A stretch of DNA of 64,000 bases, from contig NZ_BMMK01000016.1 in NCBI RefSeq assembly GCF_014645795.1, positions 30,928 to 94,927 on the forward strand. The letters run 5' to 3'. A program made the position numbers and the translations under genes. Source of the stretch: Longimycelium tulufanense. Lineage in GTDB: Bacteria > Actinomycetota > Actinomycetes > Mycobacteriales > Pseudonocardiaceae. A model generated the notes under the pieces. The model was not told the DNA's origin and did no database searches. It was given only the letters and a program-made list of their open reading frames with translations. This document shows, piece by piece, positions 25,848-33,802 of the stretch; position 1 is the first letter of the stretch; every line of letters starts with the position of its first letter.

Positions 25848-27512
25848 TTGCCATCGGGTATCAGACGCAGGAAGTTATCCACCCGGGTGAGTCGCGGGAC
25901 CGCGGTTGTCGCAGGTGTTGCTGCGCTGTTCGGCGCGCAGCTCTCCGTGGGGACCGCGGCCGCACAACCGAATGCGGTGCCCGCCGGGCTGCAACAGTTC
26001 TATGACCAGCAGGTCACCTGGGAACCGTGCCACGGAATTCTGGAGTGCGTCGACATCACCGTTCCCCTCGATTACTCCAACCCCGACGGAGAACGGCTGT
26101 CCCTTGCGGTCAGCCGCAAGAAGGCCGACCCGGAGCGGCGCCGCGGCGTGTTGTTGCTCAATCCCGGCGGCCCCGGCGGGAGCGGGCTCACACTGCCCCG
26201 CGTGCTCACCCACACCAAGGCGGCCAAGGCATTCGACCTGATCGGGTTCGACCCGCGCGGTGTCGGCAGGTCCACCCAGCTGCTGTGTGAGCTCACGCCG
26301 GAGCTGATGAAGTTCAACACCCGGCCGACCGACGGCGAGCTGGCCGCCTGGGCCGCGGACGCGCAGGCCGTCGAGGCCGGCTGCGAGCGCGCCGCCGGCG
26401 GCATGCGGCCGTATGTCAACACCGCCAACACCGCCCGCGACATGGACGTGATCCGTGGCGTGCTCGGCGAGCAGAAGATCAACTACCTCGGCTACTCCTA
26501 CGGCACCTACCTCGGCGCCGTCTACGGCAGCCTCTTCCCGCAACACCTCAACCGCAGCGTGCTGGACTCGGCCGTACACCCCGAGTGGATCTGGCGCGAC
26601 CAGTTCAAGGCGCAGGCGTACGGGCACCGGGAGAACGTCGACCTGTGGGCCACGTGGGTCGGCCGGCGCCACGCCGTCTTCGGGCTCGGCAAGAACCAGC
26701 GCGAGGTGCTCGCCACGCTCGAGGACCTGGCCGCCAAACTCAACGACAAGCCGGTGGGCGGGTTCGACCGCAACTCCCTGGACCTGGCCATGGGCACCGG
26801 CTCCCGGTACCGCCAGCTCTGGGACGACCTGGGACATCTACTACTCGACATCAGGAACGCGACGGAAGGGGCTCCCGAGCCCACCGACGCGCTGGCGGCC
26901 GGTGCCCTGCTGCGTGACCTCGGCATTGCCGACGTCCGCAACGGCGTGTTCGACACCGTGACGTGCGAGGCGGACTGGCCCCGCGACGTCAACAGCTACT
27001 ACAGCGACATGAAGCTGTTCCGGGAACGTTACCCCTACGGCTTCGGTGTGCTGCGGGTCGCGCCCTGGGCCTGCACCTTCCGCTCGTTCACCCCGCCGGA
27101 AAAGCCGGTGGAGCTGAAGCGGGACGGCTACCAGACCGGCCTGGTGATCCAGGGCGACGGCGACACCCAGACCCACTACGACGGTGGCCCGGCGATGGCG
27201 CACCAGCTGCGTCACCACCTGATCTCGGTGAAGGACGAGGGTACGCACGGCTTCTACGGCTTCGGCAACAGCTGCGTGGAGCAGAAGGTGGACCGTTACC
27301 TCATCGACGGCGTACTGCCGTCGACCCGGTCGACCTGCGACGGTGCTCCGCGGCCCGACGTCCCCCGGGACGGCTGGGGCTCCGCGGCCGGCCGTGAGCT
27401 GGGCACGGGTGCCGACCGCGACGTCACCGCGTCCGGCGAGCGCGGCGGCTCGCTGGCCGAGTCGGTGCGGCGGTTCATCGAGCGGAACAAGCTGCACGAG
27501 AAGCAGTTCTGA
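25848..27512 (+). CDS. Secreted tripeptidyl aminopeptidase (alpha/beta hydrolase, S33/TAP family)
   Basis: A 554-residue exported serine peptidase that releases N-terminal tripeptides. A basic n-region and hydrophobic core (residues 10-35) end in a likely signal-peptidase site after GTAAA. The alpha/beta hydrolase core follows: NPGGPGGSG oxyanion region, nucleophile Ser217 in LGYSYGTYLG, acid in QGDGDTQTH and histidine in DEGTHGFYG. The C-terminal TAP domain contains the extra cysteines (CTFRSF, NSCVEQK). The TTG at 25848 is chosen because GAGGAGGT lies six bases upstream; no ATG or GTG has such a site. It stands alone. Confidence 0.9.
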   Translation: MPSGIRRRKLSTRVSRGTAVVAGVAALFGAQLSVGTAAAQPNAVPAGLQQFYDQQVTWEPCHGILECVDITVPLDYSNPDGERLSLAVSRKKADPERRRGVLLLNPGGPGGSGLTLPRVLTHTKAAKAFDLIGFDPRGVGRSTQLLCELTPELMKFNTRPTDGELAAWAADAQAVEAGCERAAGGMRPYVNTANTARDMDVIRGVLGEQKINYLGYSYGTYLGAVYGSLFPQHLNRSVLDSAVHPEWIWRDQFKAQAYGHRENVDLWATWVGRRHAVFGLGKNQREVLATLEDLAAKLNDKPVGGFDRNSLDLAMGTGSRYRQLWDDLGHLLLDIRNATEGAPEPTDALAAGALLRDLGIADVRNGVFDTVTCEADWPRDVNSYYSDMKLFRERYPYGFGVLRVAPWACTFRSFTPPEKPVELKRDGYQTGLVIQGDGDTQTHYDGGPAMAHQLRHHLISVKDEGTHGFYGFGNSCVEQKVDRYLIDGVLPSTRSTCDGAPRPDVPRDGWGSAAGRELGTGADRDVTASGERGGSLAESVRRFIERNKLHEKQF

Positions 27513-27540
27513 CCCGGATCCCTGGCTGAGCACTGACCCG

Positions 27541-27572
27541 CCGCCGCGTCCCATCCTCCCGGGGCGCGGCGG
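27541..27572 (+). terminator. Hairpin terminator after the peptidase gene
   Basis: CCGCCGCGTCCC (27541-27552) pairs with GGGGCGCGGCGG (27561-27572), 12 bp with one G-T pair, 28 bp after the stop. Confidence 0.8.
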
Positions 27573-27950
27573 CACTCCATTTCGGACACCACGTCCCTGC
27601 GACCATCACCTCGCGTGGGCACACCCGAGCGAGCCCCTCGGGCCCACTCCGGCGTGACCGGCTCGGACCGTCCAGGGTGGACACGCGACGTGAACGGTGA
27701 AGCGAGTATCGCGCCGGCAAGGCGCGCAGGGAAGTCCCGAGCCGAGCAATCGGACACCGCGGCGTGCCCCGTCGGGCGGGGATGCGGGCAACACTCCCGC
27801 GAGGTGCTGGCGTGTCGTCCACTGTGGACTTCCGATCGAGTCGATCTCTTCCTCCTATCGGGCACACCGCGGATCACTCCCCTACCGGCGCGGCCGGAGA
27901 ACGATCAATAGTGGTCTCCGAGCACATCATCGCCGGTGAGGAGAAGGACC
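27573..27950. other. 378-bp non-coding stretch before the CmpX-like gene
   Basis: No gene is recognised. GAGGAGAAGG at 27937-27946 serves the GTG start at 27951. I see no clear operator. Confidence 0.45.
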
Positions 27951-28685
27951 GTGGGCGACGAACTGCGTCGGGGGCTCGGCGACGCGTGGTCGGCGGTGAT
28001 CACGTTCGTGCCGAAGCTCGTCGGCTTCCTGGTGATCCTGCTGATCGGCTGGCTGATCGCCAAGGGCCTGTCCAAGGCCGTACAGCTGCTGTTGACCCGG
28101 ACCGGGTTCCCGCGCCTGGTGGAACGGTCCGGGCTGGGTGGGATCCTGTCGAGGTCCAAGATCGACATGACCAACCTGGTCGTCAAACTCGTCTACTACT
28201 TCGTCCTGCTGATCGCGTTGCAACTCGCGTTCGGTGCGTTCGGCCCGAACCCGGTGAGTGACCTGCTCAACGACATCATCGCCTACCTGCCGCGGGTGAT
28301 CGTCGCGATCATCCTGGTGCTGGTGGCCGCCGCGATCGGCCGCGTGGCGCGCGACCTCATCGTCGCCGCGCTCGCCGGCCGGGCCCTCGGCCCGGTGCTC
28401 GGCACCGTCACGTACGCGTTCCTGGTCGCGCTCGGTGCCCTCGCCGCGCTCAACCAGCTGAAGATCGCGACCACCGTCACGCTGCCCGTGCTGATCGCCG
28501 TGCTGGCCACGATCGGCGGCATCCTCGTCGTGGGCGTCGGCGGTGGCCTGATGCGCCCGATGCAGCAGCGGTGGGAAGGCTGGCTGGACAGTCTGCAGCG
28601 GCAGATGGGGAGGGGCAGCGGCACGCCGTCGTCGGGAGGACAGCCGCCGGCGGGCGGGAGCAGCCCGACCGGCGGAGGCGAGTAA
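27951..28685 (+). CDS. CmpX-like conserved transmembrane-helix protein (small mechanosensitive-channel relative)
   Basis: A 244-residue protein with five or six hydrophobic segments in the repeat pattern of the conserved TM-helix (CmpX/MscS-related) family: VPKLVGFLVILLIGWLIAKG, then LVVKLVYYFVLLIALQLAF, LPRVIVAIILVLVAAAIGR and VTLPVLIAVLATIGGILVV. It ends in a low-complexity Gly/Ser/Pro tail of about 25 residues. The family lacks the MscS beta domain and may respond to membrane stress. The GTG at 27951 is chosen for the strong site GAGGAGAAGG. It is flanked by terminators and seems monocistronic. Confidence 0.85.
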   Translation: MGDELRRGLGDAWSAVITFVPKLVGFLVILLIGWLIAKGLSKAVQLLLTRTGFPRLVERSGLGGILSRSKIDMTNLVVKLVYYFVLLIALQLAFGAFGPNPVSDLLNDIIAYLPRVIVAIILVLVAAAIGRVARDLIVAALAGRALGPVLGTVTYAFLVALGALAALNQLKIATTVTLPVLIAVLATIGGILVVGVGGGLMRPMQQRWEGWLDSLQRQMGRGSGTPSSGGQPPAGGSSPTGGGE

Positions 28686-28693
28686 CGAATAGA

Positions 28694-28737
28694 CGCGAGT
28701 GGGCCCGGCGGGAGGATCCCCGCCGGGCCCACTCGCG
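28694..28737 (+). terminator. Strong hairpin terminator after the CmpX-like gene
   Basis: A perfect 19-bp stem (28694-28712 with 28719-28737, beginning CGCGAGTGGGCCC) closes a 6-nt loop nine bases after the stop codon and is followed by TTG. Confidence 0.95.
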
Positions 28738-28965
28738 TTGGGTAAGGCACGGATCAGGGATCACCACGTGCATGCGGTGTCGCGCTCGCTGCGGGATGTG
28801 AGGAACCTGCGGCACGGACGGATCCGCTTCGAGTCAGCCCGGGGTTGGAGCGATGTCCTTGCGGGGGCGGTGTGGCCGCCGCCGGGAGCGGTGAGGCAAC
28901 TCACCCCGAAAGGGCCTGGGACAGGAATGCCACCCCGGCGGAAGATGTGGACGCGATCAGGTGAA

Positions 28966-29096
28966 CGTGCGCTCCGGGGCTCGGTGAAAGTCCGAACCGG
29001 CGGTGACAGCCCGCGACCCGGCGACCGTACGGTCGCCGGCTGACCCGGTGGAACTCCGGGGCCGACGGTGAAAGTCCGGATGGGAGGCGGCGCACG
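28966..29096 (+). ncRNA. FMN riboswitch (RFN element)
   Basis: The full RFN core is present: GGGCTCGGTGAAAGTCCGAA, ACCGGCGGTGACAGCCCGCG, CCGGTGGAACTCCGGGGCC, GACGGTGAAAGTCCGGATGG and the closing GAGGCGGCGCACG. Outer stem P1 is CGTGCGC (28966-28972) with GCGCACG (29090-29096). FMN binding should lower expression of the downstream transporter. Between the aptamer and the GTG start, CCCATGCCCCGTGTCC (from about 29151) can pair with GGACGGGATGGG (from about 29178), which would hide the ribosome site GGGGGAG. This points to control of translation. Confidence 0.95.
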
Positions 29097-29194
29097 CGTG
29101 CCGGGTGGCGGGCGTCCGCGCACGTCCTCTGCCACCCGTCCGCGTCCTGCCCATGCCCCGTGTCCGGGGGCGTGCCGGACGGGATGGGGGAGAC

Positions 29195-29830
29195 GTGGAC
29201 GTCTTGCTACAGCACGGGTTGGTGCTCTTCGGGCAGTCGGTGTCCTGGGCCGAGATGGCCGGGCAGCTGTGCGCGCTCGCCGTGGTCTTCCTCGCCGACC
29301 GGCGCACCCTGTGGACCTGGCCGGTGCAGGTCGGTGCCACCGTGTTGCTGTTCGCCGTCTACGCCAGCGCGCACCTCGGCGGGCTCGCGGCACGCCAGGT
29401 GGCGATCCTGCTGATCTCCCTCTACGGCTGGTGGGCGTGGCTGCGCCGGCGGGATCCGCTCTACGGCTTGGTGGTGCGCAGGGCCAGCACGGTCGAACGG
29501 GCGGCGCTCGTCGCCGCGATGCTCGTGGGCACGGTGGCGGTTGCGGTGACGCTGGCGGCCCTGGACGCGTCCTGGGCGCCGTGGCCGGATGCCTGGCTCT
29601 TCGTCGGTACCCTGGTCGCCTTCGCCGCCCAGGGTCTCGGGCTGGTCGAGTTCTGGCTGGTCTGGCTGGCCGTCGACGCGGTCGGCGTGCCGCTGCAGCT
29701 GGCCTCCGGACTGTGGTTCAGCGCCCTGGTCTACCTGGTGTTCGCCGGGCTGGTGCTGCACGGCTGGTGGAGCTGGACCCGCACCGCGGACGCACGGGAG
29801 CGGCGGGCGGGCGTCGCCGTCGAGGGATGA
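29195..29830 (+). CDS. ribM: Riboflavin transporter of the PnuC-like RibM family
   Basis: A 211-residue membrane protein with five or six hydrophobic segments. It has the PnuC-family pattern (WAEMAGQLCALAVVFLADRR, WPVQVGATVLLFAVYASAH, ISLYGWWAWLRRRD and AAQGLGLVEFWLVWLAVD). PnuC-like proteins under an FMN riboswitch in actinobacteria are riboflavin facilitators (RibM/PnuX). The GTG at 29195 is selected because GGGGGAG precedes it and because longer in-frame starts would run into the riboswitch expression platform. The riboswitch is the decisive evidence for riboflavin rather than nicotinamide riboside as substrate. Confidence 0.9.
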   Translation: MDVLLQHGLVLFGQSVSWAEMAGQLCALAVVFLADRRTLWTWPVQVGATVLLFAVYASAHLGGLAARQVAILLISLYGWWAWLRRRDPLYGLVVRRASTVERAALVAAMLVGTVAVAVTLAALDASWAPWPDAWLFVGTLVAFAAQGLGLVEFWLVWLAVDAVGVPLQLASGLWFSALVYLVFAGLVLHGWWSWTRTADARERRAGVAVEG

Positions 29831-29899
29831 ACCATCGTTGCCCCCGGCCTCCGGCCAAATCGCTGGGAGATCCGCGGCGGGTGCGGTGACGATCCCGGC

Positions 29900-30673
29900 G
29901 TGACAGACCACGGGCATGACGAACGACTGCGCCCCGCCGAGTTCCCCCGCTCCGCCCGCTACGACCCGCAGTGGCAGATGGCCAACATGATGGGACCCAA
30001 CGCGCTGTGGCTGACCGAGTCGTTGGGTCAGGTGCTCCCGTTGGAACCCGGCGCGAGCGTGCTCGACCTCGGCTGCGGCAAGGCGATGAGCTCGGTGTTC
30101 CTCGCCCGCGAGTTCGGCGCCCGGGTGTGGGCGGCGGACCTGTGGATCAAGCCGACCGAGAACTGGGAGCGGGTGCGGGAAGCCGGGGTAACCGACCTCG
30201 TCTGCCCGCTGCACGTAGAGGCCCACGACCTGCCCTTCGCCGAGGGCTTCTTCGACGCGATCGTCTGCATCGACGCCTACCACTACTTCGGCACCGATGA
30301 GCTCTATCTCAGCTACCTGACGCGCTTCCTGCGCCCCGGCGGGTGGGTCGGCGTCGTGGTGCCCGGCGTGACCGAGGAGTTCGACGAGGTCCCCGAACAC
30401 CTGCGCCCGCACTGGCAGCCGGAGTTCCACACCTTCCACAGCCCGCACTGGTGGCGGCGGCACTGGGAGCGGACCGATCTGGTCGAGGTCGGCACCGCGG
30501 ACCTGGTGCCCGACGGCTGGCGGCACTGGCTGGAGTTCACCGCGGCCGTGCGGGAGGCCGGGCTCAGCCCGGTACCGGAGCTGACCCGGCAGGAGACCGA
30601 GATGCTGCGCGCCGACTCCGGCCGGGTGCTCGGGTTCAGCCGCGTGGCGGCCAGGCTACGCGCGGTGGACTGA
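29900..30673 (+). CDS. Class I SAM-dependent methyltransferase, substrate unknown
   Basis: A 257-residue cytosolic protein with a standard Rossmann methyltransferase core: motif I VLDLGCGKAMSSVFLA (about residues 54-69), the acidic loop VWAADLW, the post-I region AHDLPFAEGFFDAIVCIDAYHYFG and RPGGWVGVVVPG. The GTG start lies 69 bp after ribM. The substrate loop (YLSYLTRFLRPGG, HSPHWWRRHWERTD) is like general small-molecule methyltransferases. It may share a transcript with ribM, but no riboflavin link is evident. Confidence 0.82.
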   Translation: MTDHGHDERLRPAEFPRSARYDPQWQMANMMGPNALWLTESLGQVLPLEPGASVLDLGCGKAMSSVFLAREFGARVWAADLWIKPTENWERVREAGVTDLVCPLHVEAHDLPFAEGFFDAIVCIDAYHYFGTDELYLSYLTRFLRPGGWVGVVVPGVTEEFDEVPEHLRPHWQPEFHTFHSPHWWRRHWERTDLVEVGTADLVPDGWRHWLEFTAAVREAGLSPVPELTRQETEMLRADSGRVLGFSRVAARLRAVD

Positions 30674-30901
30674 CCCGGCCGGGCACGCTGCGCACTCCTG
30701 CTGCGGCCGTTCGGGTCTGTCCGGTCACTCACTGGGTGCGGACCGGCCGAGGGGTATTCCGATCTTCTTCGGTGAGGTTGCACGATGTCCTGGCGCGTCA
30801 ATGAGAATTCGCCGGGTTCGCCACCGCGGAGCAGGTGAGTTCCCCACGACGCAGTTTCGCTGTTGGTTCTCGGGTTACAAGGAAAGGGAGGTCGACGCGC
30901 C

Positions 30902-30970
30902 GTGCCGAAGCCAGGCAGCTGTCCCGCGCTCCAGCTCACCGCGTCGATGAGACTCCCGTTGCCCGTGTGA
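30902..30970 (+). CDS. Possible 22-residue small protein
   Basis: A GTG at 30902 follows AAAGGGAGG by about eight bases and opens 22 codons (MPKPGSCPALQLTASMRLPL then PV). It contains one cysteine. There is no family match and no adjacent partner; it could be a leader peptide or chance. Confidence 0.22.
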   Translation: MPKPGSCPALQLTASMRLPLPV

Positions 30971-31262
30971 CCAGCGATTTCCACGTGCCGCCCGGTACCT
31001 CGCCCCCCACCGCCGGGCGTGCCGACACCCGCAGCGCATGCAACCGTGGAGGAGGTCGCCGAGAAGAACTGGCCGCATCACGCGCATGACACCCCGCCGC
31101 ACCCTGTTGTCGGCGGCAGGGCGAAAACCAATTTCGCGAGTTTCGCCTCCTGTCGCGAAAAAACACCGACGGCCGATTTTCCTCGCCCCGGTCGTCCGGG
31201 CTGGAACCCACCGGTGTTCGGGCGGGCGAGGCCGAACCCCTTGCAGGTAAAGGAGGACCGAC

Positions 31263-31301
31263 ACGACGCTGCGCGAGCTCAACGGCTACCGGGTCCTGTG
31301 A
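31263..31301 (+). CDS. Possible 12-residue peptide with a non-standard ACG start
   Basis: A perfect ribosome site, AAAGGAGG ending at 31256, lies six bases before ACG. The frame then reads TTLRELNGYRVL and a TGA, six bases before a hairpin. No ATG, GTG or TTG is available. This is either translation from ACG, a base error for ATG, or coincidence. Confidence 0.2.
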   Translation, partial: TTLRELNGYRVL

Positions 31302-31306
31302 CCGGG

Positions 31307-31350
31307 ACAGGGGGTGGGGTCGCCCGCACCGGGCCCCCCCACCCCTCTGT
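31307..31350. terminator. Hairpin beyond the acyl-CoA ligase gene
   Basis: ACAGGGGGTGGGG (31307-31319) pairs with CCCCACCCCTCTGT (31337-31350), 13 bp with one bulged T. It lies 41 bp after the ligase stop on the minus strand and also directly after the 12-codon frame on the plus strand. Confidence 0.7.
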
Positions 31351-31390
31351 CGTTTCTGTCGTGGCCCTCCGTCGCGGCGCCGGCCGGGCG

Positions 31391-33196
31391 TCAGCCGGTG
31401 TAGATGGCGGAGATCTGGTCGGCGTAGGTCTTGGCGACCACGTTGCGCCGCAGCTTCAGGCTCGGCGTCAGTTCGCCACCCGCCTCGGTGAAGTCCACCG
31501 GCAGGATGCGGAACTTCTTGATCGACTCCGCCGTCGAGACCGCCTTGTTGGCCTCGTCGACCGCGGCCTGGATCTCGGCCCGCAGGTCCGGGTCGTCGAT
31601 CAGGTCGACCACCTCGGCGTCGGCCGGCTTGCCGTGCTGGGTCTTCCACGCCGGGAAGAACTCCGGGTCCACCGTGATGAGCGCGCCGATGAACGGCTGC
31701 TTGTCCCCGACCACCATGCACTGGCTGATCAGCGGGTGGGAGCGTAGCCGGTCCTCGAGCACCGCGGGCGCCACGTTCTTGCCGCCGGCGGTGACGATGA
31801 TCTCCTTCTTTCGCCCGGTGATCCGCAGGTAGCCCTCGTCGTCCAGCTCGCCGAGGTCACCGGTGTGGAACCACTTGTCCCGCAGCGCGTCCTTGGTCGC
31901 CTGCTCGTTGTTCCAGTAGGCGCGGAACACCACGTCGCCCTTGATCAGGACCTCGCCGTCCTCGGCGATGCGGATCGAGGTCCCGGCGATGGGCCGGCCC
32001 ACGGTACCGATCTTCAGCGCCTCCGGGGTGTTCACGCAGGCCGCCGCGCTGGTCTCGGTCAGCCCGTAGCCCTCGTAGACGGTCACCCCCAGGCCACGGA
32101 AGAAGTGCGCGAGCCGCGCGCCCAGCGGTGCGCCACCGGAGATCGACGCCTCGCACCGGCCGCCGAGCGCGGCCCGCAGCTTGCCGTAGACGAGCTTGTC
32201 GAACAGCAGGTGCCTCAGCTTCAGACCCAGGCCGGGCCCACCGCGGTCCAGCGACTCGCTGTAGGCGACGGCGGTGGCCTCGGCGATGTCGAAGATCCGG
32301 CCCTTGCCCTCGCTGTGTGCCCTCTGCTTGGCGCCGTTGTAGACCTTCTCGAACACCCGGGGCACCGCCACCACGAACCGCGGCCGGAACGTGCCCAAAT
32401 CGGCGACCAGGTTCTTGATGTCCGGGGCGTGCCCGACCGTGGCCCGTGCATAGACCGCGCAGATGGTGACCGCGCGCGCCAGCACGTGCGCCAGCGGCAG
32501 GAAGATCAGCAGCGAGCTGCCGGGCTGGATGAGCTGCGGGAAGGCCGCGATGTCGGAGCGGACCTCGCTCAGCAGGTTGCGGTGGGTCAGCTCGCAGCCC
32601 TTGGGGCGGCCGGTGGTACCGGAGGTGTAGATGATGGTCGCCAGGTCGTCGGCGCCGACCGTCCGGCGCCGCTCGTGCACGTCGGTGTCGGGCAGCTCGG
32701 CGCCCTGGGCGACCAGCTCGGCGACCGCGCCGCGGTCGCCCTCCGCGGGCTCGATCCGCCACACGTTCGCGAGCTCGGGCAGCCGATCGCGCACCGCCTC
32801 CACGGTTGCCCGGTGCTCCGCGGTCTCGACCACGAACGCCTTGGTGCCGGCGTCGGAACCGATCCACTGCACCTGCTCGGCAGAGGAGGTCTCGTACACC
32901 GGGACGGTGACGCAGCCGGCGGCCCAGATCGCGAAGTCGAACAACGTCCATTCGTAGCGGGTCTTGGCCATCAGACCGACCCGGTCGCCGGCCTGCAGCC
33001 CGGCGGCGATCAGGCCCTTGGCCACGGCCAACACCTCGTCGGCGAACTCCCGGGCGGTGACGTCCACCCAGGCCCCCTCCTCGTGCCGACGGAAGCTCAC
33101 GGCGGTACCGAATCGCTCGGCGTTCGCCCACACCATGTCGGTGAGGTTCTCCTCGCCGGCCACAGGGGCCGTAGCCGGAACGCTGAACTCACGCAC
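31391..33196 (-). CDS. Long-chain acyl-CoA ligase (FadD15-like)
   Basis: A 601-residue adenylate-forming enzyme that activates long-chain fatty acids to acyl-CoA with ATP. Motifs: the AMP/P-loop IIYTSGTTGRPKG, the YGLTETSAAA adenine motif, the hinge region WFHTGDLGELDDEGYL and GRKKEIIVTAGGKNVAP. The GTG at 33196 has GGAGG seven bases upstream. The neighbours to the right (SRPBCC protein, ArsA-like ATPase, plsC, RNase AS, DAHP synthase) reproduce the M. tuberculosis Rv2178c-Rv2187 order, so this is probably the fadD15 equivalent. Confidence 0.92.
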   Translation of the reverse strand: MREFSVPATAPVAGEENLTDMVWANAERFGTAVSFRRHEEGAWVDVTAREFADEVLAVAKGLIAAGLQAGDRVGLMAKTRYEWTLFDFAIWAAGCVTVPVYETSSAEQVQWIGSDAGTKAFVVETAEHRATVEAVRDRLPELANVWRIEPAEGDRGAVAELVAQGAELPDTDVHERRRTVGADDLATIIYTSGTTGRPKGCELTHRNLLSEVRSDIAAFPQLIQPGSSLLIFLPLAHVLARAVTICAVYARATVGHAPDIKNLVADLGTFRPRFVVAVPRVFEKVYNGAKQRAHSEGKGRIFDIAEATAVAYSESLDRGGPGLGLKLRHLLFDKLVYGKLRAALGGRCEASISGGAPLGARLAHFFRGLGVTVYEGYGLTETSAAACVNTPEALKIGTVGRPIAGTSIRIAEDGEVLIKGDVVFRAYWNNEQATKDALRDKWFHTGDLGELDDEGYLRITGRKKEIIVTAGGKNVAPAVLEDRLRSHPLISQCMVVGDKQPFIGALITVDPEFFPAWKTQHGKPADAEVVDLIDDPDLRAEIQAAVDEANKAVSTAESIKKFRILPVDFTEAGGELTPSLKLRRNVVAKTYADQISAIYTG

Positions 33197-33228
33197 GTCA
33201 ACCTCCGAGCGGTGGGTTACTGACGAGA

Positions 33229-33256
33229 AACTTAGCGTGCTGGGGCGCCCAGACAA
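33229..33256 (-). promoter_or_regulatory. Candidate sigma-70-type promoter of the acyl-CoA ligase gene
   Basis: On the minus strand, TTGTCT (33251-33256) and TAAGTT (33229-33234) are separated by 16 bp, each matching four of six consensus bases. The start of transcription would lie about 25 nt before the GTG start. Confidence 0.4.
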
Positions 33257-33360
33257 TAGGGCCGCAACCCGGAGGAGGGGAGAGGCGGCCACCAGCCGAG
33301 ACCGAGCCGAGACCCAAGCGGCGCTGGGCCGGCAGGCCCAACGCGTGTCACCCTTCCGGC

Positions 33361-33756
33361 GTGGCTTCGGTGGACGTGGTGGACGAAACCTTCCTCGCTG
33401 TACCCCCGCACGTGGTGGCCGCGGTCTTCGCCGACCCGGCGTCCTGCACCCGGTTCTGGCCGGATCTGACGCTGCAGGCTTACGCCGATCGCGGCGCCGA
33501 GGGCCGGCGGTGGGCGGTGCGCGGGGCCCTGGTCGGGACGATGGAGGTCTGGCTGGAGGCGGTGTTGGACGGCACCGTGCTGCACTACTTCCTGCGGGCC
33601 GACGCGCCCGGGCCGGACAACCGGCCGGTGCCGTTGCCGCCCAGGGCCGCGGCGGCCGAGACGCGGCGGCGGCAGCTGGCCGCCAAGCAGCTGGCCTTCG
33701 ACCTCAAGGCGGCCCTGGAGACCGGCCGCGAGGTGGGCTGCCCACCCGTGGCCTGA
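33361..33756 (+). CDS. SRPBCC (polyketide cyclase/START-like) protein
   Basis: A 131-residue small protein with the SRPBCC pattern: VDVVDETFLAVPPHVVAAVFADP, then CTRFWPDL, a central beta-sheet region GTMEVWLEAVLDGTVLHYFL, and a long C-terminal helix (LAAKQLAFDLKAALETG). Such proteins bind a hydrophobic ligand in a helix-grip cavity; the ligand is unknown. The GTG start has no clear ribosome site, so the transcript may be leaderless. It is divergent from the acyl-CoA ligase gene. Confidence 0.85.
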   Translation: MASVDVVDETFLAVPPHVVAAVFADPASCTRFWPDLTLQAYADRGAEGRRWAVRGALVGTMEVWLEAVLDGTVLHYFLRADAPGPDNRPVPLPPRAAAAETRRRQLAAKQLAFDLKAALETGREVGCPPVA

Positions 33757-33802
33757 CCCACGCCGGCCACCGTCGGGCCGGTCGCGTCCTAGGGTGGCCC
33801 TC

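Larger units (their letters stand above)
30674..31390. other. 717-bp gap with structured sequence and two small Shine-Dalgarno-led frames
   Basis: No ordinary gene is present. It contains a 22-codon frame at 30902-30970 and a 12-codon frame at 31263-31301, each behind a strong ribosome site. It also has a GC-rich fold (CTCGCCC near 31185 with GGGCGAG near 31224), a TTTCGCGA/TCGCGAAA hairpin at 31133-31160, and the terminator-like repeat at 31307-31350. Confidence 0.5.

Noticed and set aside
30674..31390. c-di-AMP or SAM riboswitch
   Set aside because: I could not match the conserved core of either class, and no gene directly follows on that strand.
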